NCBI RefSeq assembly: GCF_029633965.1
Contig: NZ_CP091277.1
Span: forward strand, 372,001-436,000
Reading direction: 5' to 3'
DNA: 64,000 bases
Source: Methanogenium sp. S4BF
GTDB taxonomy: Archaea; Halobacteriota; Methanomicrobia; Methanomicrobiales; Methanomicrobiaceae
Shown here: piece after piece, positions 8,271-17,250 of the stretch
How positions within the stretch are numbered: position 1 is the stretch's first letter
How the letters are laid out: each line of letters begins with the position of its first letter
Position numbers and translations under genes: made by a program
The notes under the pieces: model-generated
Database searches by the model: none
What the model saw: only the letters and a program-made list of their open reading frames with translations
What the model was told of the DNA's origin: nothing

Positions 8271-9938
8271 GTGGCTTCTTTTATTCAGGCTGCGGCAGGA
8301 AGAGAACCCTGCGATACTATTTTTACGAATGCCCGGGTATTCTGTCCGTTTACCGGTGAGTGGGAAGATAATGCATCGTTTGGTGTAAAAGATGGGCGTG
8401 TGGCAGGATTTGGGGCGTATACGGCAGAACAGACCATCGATCTGCGGGGGAAACGCGTCATCCCCGGACTGATTGATGCGCATGTACATATTGAAAGCTC
8501 TCTTCTGACCCCGGCAGAGTATGCCCGGGCGGTGATCCCGCACGGGACCACCACGGTGTTTGCCGATCCGCATGAGATCGCGAATGTCGCAGGCACGAAG
8601 GGGCTTAGGTATATGCTGCGTGAGAGCTCGGAGGTGGCGCTTGATATCAGGCTGATGCTTCCGTCCTGCGTCCCGGCGACACCGCTTGACCGGGGAGGGG
8701 CTGTTCTCTCCTGCCGGGACCTTGCACCCTTCACAGAAGAAGACGGGGTGACCGGCATCGGTGAAGTGATGAACGTGCCGGGCGTCCTCGCAGAAGACAC
8801 GGACCTGCTCTGCAAGATTGGTCTGTCTCCGGTTGTGGACGGGCATGCACCGCTTCTTTCGGGTGAAGCACTCTGTGCATATATTGCAGCAGGCATCCAG
8901 AGTGACCACGAATGCACGGGTGCCCGTGAGGCTGCAGAGAAACTCCGGCGCGGGATGTACATCATGCTGCGTGAAGGGTCTACAGAGAAGAACCTCAGTG
9001 CTCTGGCTGAGGTGGTGACGCCTGCCACCGCTCCCCGGTGTTGTTTTGCAACCGATGACCGGCATGCAGATATGCTCGCAGAAGACGGGCATATTGACGA
9101 TTGTATCCGCAGAGCTGTTGACGCAGGCATTGAACCGGAGACTGCCTACCGGATGGCCACCCTCTCTGCTGCAGAACGATTTGGCCTGAACGACCGGGGT
9201 GCGCTCGCACCCGGCCGGCGTGCCGATTTCTGTGTGCTGGATGACACCGGACCCTGCACCGTGACGGACACCTATATCGGGGGAGTACGATGGACGGACT
9301 CCGGATACCGCCGCCCGGACGTTTTGCATGTACCGTTCTCCTGTGCCCCTCTGACAGAGGAGTCCATTGCCATCCACGGGTCCGGGACAGCCCGTGTGGT
9401 GGGCCTGGTACCGGGTCAGATTCTCACGCATGAACTATCAGCTGAGGTTGACGGAGCGGCCCTGCCTGACTCCTCCCGTGATCTCCTGAAACTGGTTGTC
9501 TGTGACCGCTACCACCGTGCCGGCTGCGGTGTTGGGATTGTGAACGGGTTTGGTATCCTGGACGGTGCCATTGCGGCAAGTGTGGCCCATGACTCCCATA
9601 ATCTCATCGCAGTCGGAAGTGATGATTCCTCTATCATCCGTGCCGCTGAGATGGTTATTGCAGCAGACGGCGGCATGGCGGCGGTCTCAGGAGATAGATC
9701 TGCGTTTCTGCCGCTGGAATGCGGCGGCCTGATGTCATCTCTCCCGTATGATGAGGTGGCAGCGTCTCTGCGGTCCCTTGAGGCATGCATCCGCACAACC
9801 GGCTGCATCAATAATCCGTTTATGTATCTCTCTTTTTGTGCACTCACGGTCATTCCGGAGATCCGGGTGACAGAACGCGGGGTCTTTGATGTGGGCGCCT
9901 TTGCCGATGTGCCACTCTTTTCTTCCCGTATAGAATAA
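8271..9938 (+). CDS. ade: adenine deaminase (555 aa)
   Basis: Amidohydrolase that converts adenine to hypoxanthine and ammonia in purine salvage. The metal-binding HxH lies in GLIDAHVHIESS near residue 70, followed by FADPHEIANV, DGHAPLLSG, and the FATDDRHADM motif; the C-terminal half has the GCGVGIVNGFGI and AHDSHNLI motifs of the Ade family. Length is normal. The start is GTG at 8271, directly after the lipoprotein stop. It converges with the minus-strand acyltransferase-like gene, with only 4 bp between stops. Confidence 0.95.
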   Translation: MASFIQAAAGREPCDTIFTNARVFCPFTGEWEDNASFGVKDGRVAGFGAYTAEQTIDLRGKRVIPGLIDAHVHIESSLLTPAEYARAVIPHGTTTVFADPHEIANVAGTKGLRYMLRESSEVALDIRLMLPSCVPATPLDRGGAVLSCRDLAPFTEEDGVTGIGEVMNVPGVLAEDTDLLCKIGLSPVVDGHAPLLSGEALCAYIAAGIQSDHECTGAREAAEKLRRGMYIMLREGSTEKNLSALAEVVTPATAPRCCFATDDRHADMLAEDGHIDDCIRRAVDAGIEPETAYRMATLSAAERFGLNDRGALAPGRRADFCVLDDTGPCTVTDTYIGGVRWTDSGYRRPDVLHVPFSCAPLTEESIAIHGSGTARVVGLVPGQILTHELSAEVDGAALPDSSRDLLKLVVCDRYHRAGCGVGIVNGFGILDGAIAASVAHDSHNLIAVGSDDSSIIRAAEMVIAADGGMAAVSGDRSAFLPLECGGLMSSLPYDEVAASLRSLEACIRTTGCINNPFMYLSFCALTVIPEIRVTERGVFDVGAFADVPLFSSRIE

Positions 9939-9942
9939 TTAT

Positions 9943-10725
9943 TTAAAAGATACCAAAGGTGGCGGGAGGTATGACTCCTGTCACCAGCATAAGCAATATC
10001 AGCACCGGCTGATGGATGATGTATATCAGAAGCGAGTGCCTGCCGGCCGCTGCCAGAAGCCCGGTTATCGAAGGACAGGGCTGTGATAGCTGCCGCACAG
10101 GGCGCCCGCCGGGGTAGAGGTATGCGCCCGTCCCCAGCCCCAGAAGGACCAGCCCGAACCAGGGGATGAGCGGTTCATAATCGATTGAATAAAAATTCAT
10201 GGGATGGATGCCCAGCCACGCAAGCCAGAGGGGTCCTTCTGTTCCGGTCACTACAAGGGCCAGTGCAATGACAATAATCCCTGCGATGATGTTCTTTTTC
10301 CGGAGGGAAAAGAAGAGCGGCGCAAGGCAGATGGAGAGGCCGATGAGGTGCAGAATGCCGAAAAGGATGTAGCCCCCGCCAATCACATACCAGGTGACAA
10401 TGGTGATACCGCATCCGAGGGCGAGAATGAACAGCCCCCTTATGAGGTACTTGCGTACAAGGGCTGTACCGGTTATCCCTTTCTGTATGGCGCGCTCCCT
10501 GCTGATGTGCAGGGACAGCCCGACCAGAAACACAAAGGTGCAGGCGCAGGTGAGAGCAAATGCCTTCCAGAAGCCACTGGTAACAGCAATGTCTGTTGCA
10601 CCGAAATACACCAGATCATAGAGCAGATGGTAGGTGACCATCATAATGATGGCAATCCCGCGGGCGGTATCAATCTCCCAGTACCTCGCCACTGGTCTGA
10701 TCTGTGTATTGCTCCCCTGCTCCAT
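9943..10725 (-). CDS. DUF1624-type multi-pass membrane protein (260 aa)
   Basis: About seven to eight membrane helices; the N-terminal RYWEIDTARGIAIIMMVTYHLLYDL motif is typical of DUF1624/YeiB-like heparan-alpha-glucosaminide N-acetyltransferase relatives, with the conserved His in the first helix. Such proteins are thought to transfer acyl groups across the membrane; the substrate here is unknown. It is divergent from the marker protein 8 gene with a 42-bp gap. Confidence 0.8.
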   Translation of the reverse strand: MEQGSNTQIRPVARYWEIDTARGIAIIMMVTYHLLYDLVYFGATDIAVTSGFWKAFALTCACTFVFLVGLSLHISRERAIQKGITGTALVRKYLIRGLFILALGCGITIVTWYVIGGGYILFGILHLIGLSICLAPLFFSLRKKNIIAGIIVIALALVVTGTEGPLWLAWLGIHPMNFYSIDYEPLIPWFGLVLLGLGTGAYLYPGGRPVRQLSQPCPSITGLLAAAGRHSLLIYIIHQPVLILLMLVTGVIPPATFGIF

Positions 10726-10767
10726 TCGTCTTCATTATTAATAGGGGGTCCAATACGCATTAGTGTG

Positions 10768-11625
10768 ATGACTCAGGGCGATGAGCATATTATTGAGGCG
10801 GCAGGGCGTGCACGGGTTGTTGTCAGGGATGGACGGGTGGTATCGGTCGGGCCCGCCCGTATTCAGTCCTGCCCGCTTGCGGCACGGTTCACCGAGCCGG
10901 TCCGAACGTTTAGCGAAGATGAAATACGGCGCAATATTGAGGCACGCATCGCTGCATTCGGCATGTGCACTCCTGACCGCGAGGTGGTGTCGGATGATGA
11001 CTATGTGCTTTTTGGTGCATCAGAACTTCTCTCATCTGCTCTTCGCTGCGGCATCATCGATGCGGCGGTGATTGCCTGCGACGGGGCGGGGACGGTCATT
11101 GCCACCACGCCCCGTCTTATTCAGGGCATCGGGGGAAAGATGTCGGGGCTGGTCTCAACCACGCCGATTCCTGCGGTTATTGAGCGTATTCGTGAACACG
11201 GGGGCATCGTGGTGTCTCCTCATGATGCCGCGCTCAGTGCGGAAAACGGGGTCAGTACAGCGTTGGAGAACGGGTTCCATGCACCTGCTGTGACAACCGC
11301 CTCTGCAGATGAGGCGGTCTCGATCCGCAGGGCATATCCTTTTGCCTTCATCGTGGCGGTGCATACCACCGGCACAAACAAGGAGGACGCAGAGAAATTT
11401 GCCGCATCATGTGACCTGATATTCCCGTGTGCGTCCCGTGCGATGTATGAGATTGCCGGAAAACAGGCCCTTTTGCAGGGAGGGAAGGCAGTCCCGATAT
11501 TTGCCATGACAGCGGCGGGAAAAAATGTGGTGCTTGCAAAGATAGCAAATTCCGATACGCCGGTGGTGATTGCCGGGCATGCCCTCCCCTATTCTGAAGG
11601 AAAGGAACCCTCTCCCCTTCAATAA
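10768..11625 (+). CDS. methanogenesis marker protein 8 (DUF2099)
   Basis: Soluble protein of 285 residues matching DUF2099/COG4022, one of the conserved marker proteins found across methanogens and of unknown biochemical role. Recognisable stretches are RVVVRDGRVVSVG near the N-terminus, FGMCTPDREVVSDDDYVLFGASELL, and GTGTVIAT-like and GIGGKMSGLVSTTPIP sequences. The open frame extends upstream to 10204 but that part is antisense to the DUF1624 gene; the ATG at 10768 fits the family. It converges with the HAD gene with stops adjacent. Confidence 0.88.
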   Translation: MTQGDEHIIEAAGRARVVVRDGRVVSVGPARIQSCPLAARFTEPVRTFSEDEIRRNIEARIAAFGMCTPDREVVSDDDYVLFGASELLSSALRCGIIDAAVIACDGAGTVIATTPRLIQGIGGKMSGLVSTTPIPAVIERIREHGGIVVSPHDAALSAENGVSTALENGFHAPAVTTASADEAVSIRRAYPFAFIVAVHTTGTNKEDAEKFAASCDLIFPCASRAMYEIAGKQALLQGGKAVPIFAMTAAGKNVVLAKIANSDTPVVIAGHALPYSEGKEPSPLQ

Positions 11626-12312
11626 TTATTTTTTCAGGTGCATTATGTCCTGCAGGTCACTGAATGACTGCAGGGTATAGTGCGGCCGTATCCGGGGATA
11701 GGGAATGCCAATCCAGTCGCCGTATTTCGCATAGACTGTTGTCATGCCCAAGAGATTCCCCGGCTCAATCTCGCGCTTCGGGCTGTCGCCGACGAGCCAT
11801 GCCTCATGGACACTGCACTTCAGAATGGCTGCCGCCGCATGAAACATCTCAGGCTTTGGTTTTCTGACTCCTGACTGATCCGGCGTCATGACGCCTGCAA
11901 AGTAATCCCTTACCCTGGTTGCAGCGAGCCGTTTTTCGGCCTGTGGACTCTCTGCATCCGTGACAATCGCCATGGAAACCCCGGCATCCGCAAGAAGCCG
12001 GAGTGTTTCCTCCACTCCCGGATAAAGGGCCAGCGATGCCAGTTTCACCTCTTCATATACTGCGCATGCCTCTTCATAGAGGTGGGGCTCAAATATCCCG
12101 CGGTCGCCCATGAAATCACGAATATTGTTGTGGTGCTCAAACCCGTGGGTCCCACTCATAAAATAGCGGAAGAGCTCCATTCCCTCTCCGCAGCCCACGA
12201 GATCTGCGACCGCCTCACACGACCGTGTTTTGGCAAAATAAAAATCATAGAGCGTGTTATCCATATCAAAGAGGACGTATTCCGGTATTGTTCCCGTCAC
12301 TGTATCTGCCAT
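11626..12312 (-). CDS. HAD-superfamily phosphatase (228 aa)
   Basis: Haloacid dehalogenase-type hydrolase with motif I FDMDNTLYDF near residue 15, motif II IVTDAE, motif III lysine in RKPKPEMF and motif IV WLVGDSPKREIEPG. The cap is helical between motifs I and II, as in pyrimidine 5'-nucleotidases and phosphoglycolate-type phosphatases. The ATG at 12312 (MADTVTG) is preferred over one eleven codons upstream. The substrate cannot be read from sequence. Confidence 0.88.
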   Translation of the reverse strand: MADTVTGTIPEYVLFDMDNTLYDFYFAKTRSCEAVADLVGCGEGMELFRYFMSGTHGFEHHNNIRDFMGDRGIFEPHLYEEACAVYEEVKLASLALYPGVEETLRLLADAGVSMAIVTDAESPQAEKRLAATRVRDYFAGVMTPDQSGVRKPKPEMFHAAAAILKCSVHEAWLVGDSPKREIEPGNLLGMTTVYAKYGDWIGIPYPRIRPHYTLQSFSDLQDIMHLKK

Positions 12313-12424
12313 AATTACAATACACCCTTGTCTGTGTTTATTCATTTGCTGAGTGCAGATAACAGGTTTGGTATTGCGGTAAACCGGAAAAAGTATATCT
12401 GCTATTTCCTCCTTTCCGTAAACT

Positions 12425-12919
12425 ATGACGCAGGAGAAATTTCAGATTAGAAATCCGCTGCTCCTCATTGGGTGTGTGATTCTAACCAATCTCGCAGGAT
12501 TCGTCGGTTCGTTTTTTACGGCCACGGGAGCGGGGTCATGGTATGCGGACGTGCTGGTAAAACCATGGTTCGTCCCGCCGAATGCGGTTTTTCCCATCGC
12601 ATGGACGACCATTTTTATTCTGATGGGTATTTCCCTGTATCTCATACTCATGGAGGGGACCGGCCGTGCCGAAGTCCGTGTTGCTCTGGGTCTCTTCTGC
12701 TGTCAGCTCGGTCTTAATATTCTCTGGTCATATCTGTTTTTCACGCTGCAGAGTCCATTTTTAGGGTTCATTGAAATAATCATACTCTGGCTTTTCATCC
12801 TTGCAGTGACGGTCAGCTTCTACCGCATCAATAAAACAGCAGGATATCTCTTCATCCCATATCTCGCCTGGGTATCGTTTGCCACGATATTGACGGGCAC
12901 GATATATCTGCTGAATTAG
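12425..12919 (+). CDS. tspO: TspO/MBR-family membrane protein (164 aa)
   Basis: Five membrane helices with the family hallmarks SWYADVLVKPWFVPPNAVFPIAW in loop 1 and CCQLGLNILWSYLFF in helix 3. TspO proteins bind porphyrins and have been linked to stress and tetrapyrrole transport or degradation in bacteria. Length is typical. It stands alone on its strand, between the HAD gene and a histidine kinase. A link to the tetrapyrrole genes 33 kb away is only a thought. Confidence 0.92.
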   Translation: MTQEKFQIRNPLLLIGCVILTNLAGFVGSFFTATGAGSWYADVLVKPWFVPPNAVFPIAWTTIFILMGISLYLILMEGTGRAEVRVALGLFCCQLGLNILWSYLFFTLQSPFLGFIEIIILWLFILAVTVSFYRINKTAGYLFIPYLAWVSFATILTGTIYLLN

Positions 12920-12930
12920 GTTCAGGGATG

Positions 12931-12980
12931 GATATATAAATCCATACTTTCAATTGCTCTGACAGGTACAATTTACCTGT
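12931..12980 (+). promoter_or_regulatory. TATA box and palindromic operator candidate upstream of the histidine kinase
   Basis: GATATATAAA at 12931-12940 is a good archaeal TATA box. About 25 bp downstream, at the expected start site, is a perfect inverted repeat: ACAGGTA at 12962-12968, a 5-bp spacer and TACCTGT at 12974-12980. A repressor bound here would block polymerase. The regulator is not identified. Confidence 0.55.
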
Positions 12981-13006
12981 TACACTGTACCCGGGTGCTG
13001 CCATCC

Positions 13007-15028
13007 ATGCCGAATTATTCAGCAGAGAATGAGGTCCCCCCATCATTCCAGTCGGAACATACTGATATGGGTATTCATGATTACTACGAGTATGTCCGCC
13101 ATTCTGAAATTCCGGTTCTTTTTTTTGGGGAAACAGGGAATGTCATCTTTGCGAACACGGCTTTTCACCGCATCTACCAGTACCCCGATGATTTTTTTTC
13201 GCAATCTCCTGATATCCGTAAAATAATCTGTCCCTGTGACCTGCAGGGAGATGATTCTGGTGCAGCAGGAGGGGCTTGCGATGTATTCCGGCCCGGAACA
13301 TTCATTCGTGCTTCTGTGACTGACTCTGTGGGGGCTGATCTCCCGTCTCTGGTCTCTGTAGCAGATATTCCGGGTTCTTCCTTTGCTGCCGCTACCATTT
13401 ACCCCGGATTTCCGGTCCGTTCGTCACCAGGGTATCCGGATGAGGATAAGGCAGTTCGCCCCGCATGTGATGATGCGGGTATCCCGTTTGAGATATTTGA
13501 GACCTACCCTCATGCAGTGATTGTCCTCTCCGGCACCGTTTGCAGATTTAGTAATTCCGCAGCACGCAAACTGCTGGGAAAGAATACGTTCCTGAAGGAC
13601 AGTCTTCCCAGAATTCATCTGGTGCATAACGAATTTTCAGAACTGGTGGAGCCGCTGACGCTGCATGAAGGGTCGCCATCCCCTGAACCACGGATGGTTG
13701 AGGATCAACTTCGCATCAGCAGAACACGCAGTATTGATGTGGAGATTATGCTGGTTCCTTCACGGACTGCTTCCCAAAATCTTCTGGTTATTTTCCGTGA
13801 CATCACCCGGAAGAAACATGCGGAGTCAGAACTCCTGAAACGGAACAGTCAGCTTTTAATGATGAATGAGGTCATGAAAGTGGCAAACTCAGTCGATACC
13901 CTTGACGGGATGCTGGAAGAGATTCTTCATACGGTTATCGATGAGATGAATTTTGATCTTGGCTGGATCTACCTGCGGGATACGGATGCGAAATGGGCAA
14001 CGATCATCGCATCGTCCGGTGTTCCCGAACGGTTTATCGAGACACGAATGCGGCAGAATGTGCTGGACTATCCGTTTAATCTGGTATTTTTTGCGATGCA
14101 GCAGCATTATGTGGAGAATCTGCCGAATCATCCGCCCGGACCAATTGATTCAAAGGTGTTAGAAGAGATTGATGCGCTCTCATACGCGGGTATTCCGCTG
14201 ATATCTGATGCTGTTGTTGTCGGTGCGCTCTACATCGGCAGGCGGTCACGCTATTCCTTCTCACCATTTGAGAAGAAGACGCTGGAGATGATTGGGAATG
14301 AGATCGGTGGTACGATTCTCCGTGGAATCCTGCAGGACCGTCTGGAGGATGCCTATAGTGACGCAAGCCTTTATCTGGATATTATGCTCCATGACATCAA
14401 GAATGCAAATTCTGCCGTTCTTGGGTATTCCCGGCGTCTGATGGACCCTGCCGTGGAAGATGCCGCTAAGTACCTTGCAAAGGTCCAGTGGCATACGCAT
14501 CATATCACTGATATTCTCAACAATGTCACAACCATTCGGAGAATCACTGATGAGTCGACTGAAAAGACTCCTATTAATCTGGATGCACTCATCAGTGCAG
14601 AGATTTTACAGTACCCGGAGGCCGATATCTCCTTTATGCGGACCGGATGTACGGTATGGGCCGACAGCCTTCTCTCCGTGGTCTTCACAAATCTTATCCG
14701 GAACAGCATCAAATACGGCGGGCCGGGAGTGCGCATCTGGATCAGCAGTGAGGAGACTGATCATGAGGTGACGGTTTCCGTTGAAGATGACGGTCCCGGT
14801 CTCTCTGATGAGAAGAAGATGCAGCTCTTTTCACTCTTCCAGGAATCCACCACCGAACGGGGGGGACGGGGTCTCGGCCTGCATATCACCCGCCTTTTGA
14901 TCCGGAGATACGGGGGCAAAATAATCCCTGGCGACCGGATACCCGGGCGCCCCGAGAAAGGGCTTTCCATCCGTTTCACGCTTCGTCTGGCAGAAGAGAT
15001 GGAAGATGATGCTGAGATTCTGGATTGA
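13007..15028 (+). CDS. soluble PAS/GAF sensor histidine kinase (673 aa)
   Basis: No membrane segments. Order: two N-terminal PAS-like domains (about 20-130 and 155-275, the second ending in RDITRKKHAESELL), a GAF domain (about 285-450), a histidine phosphoacceptor region (LDIMLHDIKNANSAVLGYSR) near residue 460, and an ATPase domain with VVFTNLIRNSIKYGG (N box), DDGPGLSDEKK (G1) and GGRGLGLHIT (G2). The ATG at 13007 is chosen; a GTG at 12995 is in frame. No response regulator is adjacent, common for methanogen kinases. A palindromic operator candidate precedes it. Confidence 0.9.
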   Translation: MPNYSAENEVPPSFQSEHTDMGIHDYYEYVRHSEIPVLFFGETGNVIFANTAFHRIYQYPDDFFSQSPDIRKIICPCDLQGDDSGAAGGACDVFRPGTFIRASVTDSVGADLPSLVSVADIPGSSFAAATIYPGFPVRSSPGYPDEDKAVRPACDDAGIPFEIFETYPHAVIVLSGTVCRFSNSAARKLLGKNTFLKDSLPRIHLVHNEFSELVEPLTLHEGSPSPEPRMVEDQLRISRTRSIDVEIMLVPSRTASQNLLVIFRDITRKKHAESELLKRNSQLLMMNEVMKVANSVDTLDGMLEEILHTVIDEMNFDLGWIYLRDTDAKWATIIASSGVPERFIETRMRQNVLDYPFNLVFFAMQQHYVENLPNHPPGPIDSKVLEEIDALSYAGIPLISDAVVVGALYIGRRSRYSFSPFEKKTLEMIGNEIGGTILRGILQDRLEDAYSDASLYLDIMLHDIKNANSAVLGYSRRLMDPAVEDAAKYLAKVQWHTHHITDILNNVTTIRRITDESTEKTPINLDALISAEILQYPEADISFMRTGCTVWADSLLSVVFTNLIRNSIKYGGPGVRIWISSEETDHEVTVSVEDDGPGLSDEKKMQLFSLFQESTTERGGRGLGLHITRLLIRRYGGKIIPGDRIPGRPEKGLSIRFTLRLAEEMEDDAEILD

Positions 15029-15179
15029 ATGCTCTGTTTTAGCATACGCGTCACCATCATCTCCTGCAGGAATGCGGTTCACATGATGGACGCCTTTTTT
15101 CTTCCTCTCCCTTCCAACACTGATTAAAGCATATCCCAATCCCGCAACTCTTTTGCATATTCAGGGAAAATCTCAGGTG

Positions 15180-15740
15180 ATGAAACACGACCGTGTCTGC
15201 CCGATGTCCGAGGCCCGGCATATGGACAATTTCTTCCGGCGTTTTATTCATCCGCCGAAATACATTTTCGGGCGGTTCATTCATACCGGGGATACGGTTA
15301 TTGATATTGGATGTGGTCCCGGTTTTTTCTCCTGCCCGATAGCCCGGATGGTGGGGGAAACCGGGAGGGTGATTGCCATTGACCTGCAGGACGGGATGCT
15401 TGCCATGCTTAGGGAGAAGGCTGCAAAAGAAGGTGTCTCTTCAGTCATTGAGGTGCGCAAGGCGGAGTTATCAAGACTGAATACCGGGTGCAGGGGTGAT
15501 GCGGACTTTGCACTTGCATTCTATGTGATGCACGAACTGCCGGATATTCTCCAGGGATTCCGTGAGGTGGCAGCGGCGCTGCGTCCCGGTGCCCGGATGC
15601 TTGTCGCCGAACCGTTTATGCATGTGTCTGCCGGTGAATACGATGAAACCTGCCGCCTTGCAGGTGTGGCAGGGTTTGCTGTGGTGGAGCGGCCACGCAT
15701 TCTCTTTTCAAGGGCCGTTGTACTGGAAAAAATGGTCTGA
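15180..15740 (+). CDS. class I SAM-dependent methyltransferase (186 aa)
   Basis: Rossmann-type methyltransferase with motif I VIDIGCGPGFFSCPIA, an acidic end of beta 2 (VIAIDLQDGML) and the post-motif LAFYVMHELPD. Closest general resemblance is to UbiE/Methyltransf_11 enzymes. The ATG at 15180 follows CAGGTG and is preferred to one nine codons earlier. The N-terminus carries a cysteine and HMDNFFRRFIHPP, which may bind a metal or substrate. Substrate unknown. Confidence 0.85.
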   Translation: MKHDRVCPMSEARHMDNFFRRFIHPPKYIFGRFIHTGDTVIDIGCGPGFFSCPIARMVGETGRVIAIDLQDGMLAMLREKAAKEGVSSVIEVRKAELSRLNTGCRGDADFALAFYVMHELPDILQGFREVAAALRPGARMLVAEPFMHVSAGEYDETCRLAGVAGFAVVERPRILFSRAVVLEKMV

Positions 15741-15792
15741 TATCTCACCATTTATGTTTTAGGTATTTGTCCTGATACCGTTTCAAAGAGCT

Positions 15793-16038
15793 ATGCACTG
15801 TATTTTCTGCCTTGAGCGCCCGCCACGTTCTTTGGGGGAGATCTCTCACTCGGTACGCCATACGGTTTTAAGCCGGAGGTTATGCTATGTTTCCCCTGTC
15901 CCTGTCTCAAAAAAAGGGAAAACGGATGTCTCTGATTGTATGCTTTATTGCGCAGTATATACCTGTAAGGGCACTCTCTCTGCCCGTGGGGTGGAATTAC
16001 CCCATGGTACATTGAATAAGATTTTTTGTCTCAAATAG
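15793..16038 (+). CDS. possible small cysteine-rich ORF downstream of the radical SAM gene
   Basis: An 81-codon ORF in the 317-bp gap between the methyltransferase and the radical SAM gene (opposite strand). It holds seven cysteines, including MHCIFC at the N-terminus and CMLYCAVYTC near residue 50. AAAGAG lies about 5 bp before the ATG. Codon use is not clearly gene-like and no family is recognised, so it may be chance; otherwise I see nothing else in this gap. Confidence 0.25.
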   Translation: MHCIFCLERPPRSLGEISHSVRHTVLSRRLCYVSPVPVSKKGKTDVSDCMLYCAVYTCKGTLSARGVELPHGTLNKIFCLK

Positions 16039-16057
16039 GAGTAAAATTGGATCTGGG

Positions 16058-17224
16058 TTATTCTGAAACCATTTTGTGCATTAAATCCATGACTCCAGCC
16101 TTTTCTTTCCGCTGTCTGCGCCGGGCACCGCCCATCCCCATCCCCATCTCCATCGGCGCTGATCCATAGAGTTCCCTGTTGAGCCGGTTGTTGAGTTCAT
16201 CAAAGATCATCTTGTATGCAGGGCAGTGGGGGTCAACCGCCTCCACTCTCCCCCCGGTGGGCACAATGGCATTGTAGGGGCAGCCTCCGCGGCAGTATCT
16301 GATATGTGCACACTCATTGCAGTGCTCATCCACGAAGTCTTTGAATGCGTGCATCAGTTTCCATGCACGGGACTCTGCCAAATCTGCTTTTGTCGGACGG
16401 TCATAGACGGTGCCCATCACCCATTCGGGCATGCCCACAAACCGGTAGCAGGGGTAGATGCTGCCGTCGGGACCGACAGCAAAGGTGTTTCCCATGCAGT
16501 CGTTGAAGGTGCAGACATTCCCCGTCCGTGTGAATACAGACTTGAAAAGGTCATTTATATTCATAATCTCTGCGGAATTCAGGTTTTCCAGGTATTTGTC
16601 GAGGAGATAAATGAGCAGGTCTCCGTATTTTTCGGGTGCCAGTGCCCATTTCTCCGGGTCGTCGCCGCGGAGGGACGGAAGCGCCGGATGCAGTTTGAGC
16701 ACATATCCGTTCTCCATGAAGAAGGTGAATATCTCCTCACGGTGGTCAACGGACTGTGAGGTGAAGGTGCAGATGAACCGGACGGAGAGGCCGTTTTCCT
16801 GTGCGATTTTGTAGCCGTGCATGGTCCGGTCAAAGTATCCCTCCCCCCGCTGAATGTCATTTATTTCTTTCGGCCCGTCTATGGAGGAGCCGACAGGGAC
16901 CTGATATGCAGCAAAAATCTGTGCAAGTTCAGGTGTCATCCGCCAGAGATTTGTCTGAATTGCAAATGCCGGTTTCAGGTGTGCCAACTCTTCGGAGAGC
17001 AGGGGAAGCGCCTCACGGAAGAAGTCGGGCCCCGCAAGCAGGGGTTCTCCCCCATGGAATGTGACGGTCACCTGCCGGTCGTCAAAATCTTTGAGCCAGG
17101 CGGCCACTTCCCGGATGGTCTCCATGCTCATCACCGGTGAGTCCTCTTCTGAACTCCAGCAGTAGTGACAGTTAGACGGACAGCCAAGGGTCGGTATCAG
17201 CATCACATGGAAGGGACTTTTCAT
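16058..17224 (-). CDS. radical SAM/SPASM protein, peptide-maturase or sulfatase-maturase-like (388 aa)
   Basis: The N-terminal radical SAM motif C-x3-C-x2-C is at residues 15, 19 and 22 (LGCPSNCHYCW). The C-terminal half has a SPASM-type cysteine set (CTFNDC, YPCYR, HCNECAHIRYCRGGCPYN, HCPAY) for auxiliary [4Fe-4S] clusters. This architecture belongs to anaerobic sulfatase maturases and ribosomal-peptide-modifying enzymes. From memory it fits a methanogen family of putative peptide modifiers (Mhun_1560-like) paired with short Cys-rich peptides. A divergent Cys-rich mini-ORF begins 26 bp from its start. No sulfatase gene is in the window. The Met/Gly-rich tail before the last basic stretch is unusual. 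Confidence 0.88.
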   Translation of the reverse strand: MKSPFHVMLIPTLGCPSNCHYCWSSEEDSPVMSMETIREVAAWLKDFDDRQVTVTFHGGEPLLAGPDFFREALPLLSEELAHLKPAFAIQTNLWRMTPELAQIFAAYQVPVGSSIDGPKEINDIQRGEGYFDRTMHGYKIAQENGLSVRFICTFTSQSVDHREEIFTFFMENGYVLKLHPALPSLRGDDPEKWALAPEKYGDLLIYLLDKYLENLNSAEIMNINDLFKSVFTRTGNVCTFNDCMGNTFAVGPDGSIYPCYRFVGMPEWVMGTVYDRPTKADLAESRAWKLMHAFKDFVDEHCNECAHIRYCRGGCPYNAIVPTGGRVEAVDPHCPAYKMIFDELNNRLNRELYGSAPMEMGMGMGGARRRQRKEKAGVMDLMHKMVSE

Positions 17225-17250
17225 ACCCTGATTTTTTGGCCTGCTTATCT

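Noticed and set aside
8211-9431. 406-codon open frame antisense to adenine deaminase
   Set aside because: Exact shadow of a well-recognised gene in GC-rich DNA; the translation is Cys/His/Pro/Arg-rich without any fold or family resemblance.
10204-10767. N-terminal extension of marker protein 8
   Set aside because: The stretch is antisense to the DUF1624 gene and has low-complexity charged sequence; the family begins at the ATG 10768.
16058-17224. Annotation as a sulfatase-maturing enzyme
   Set aside because: No sulfatase is in the window, and the divergent Cys-rich mini-ORF and methanogen context fit a peptide-modifying enzyme better; left open in the entry.
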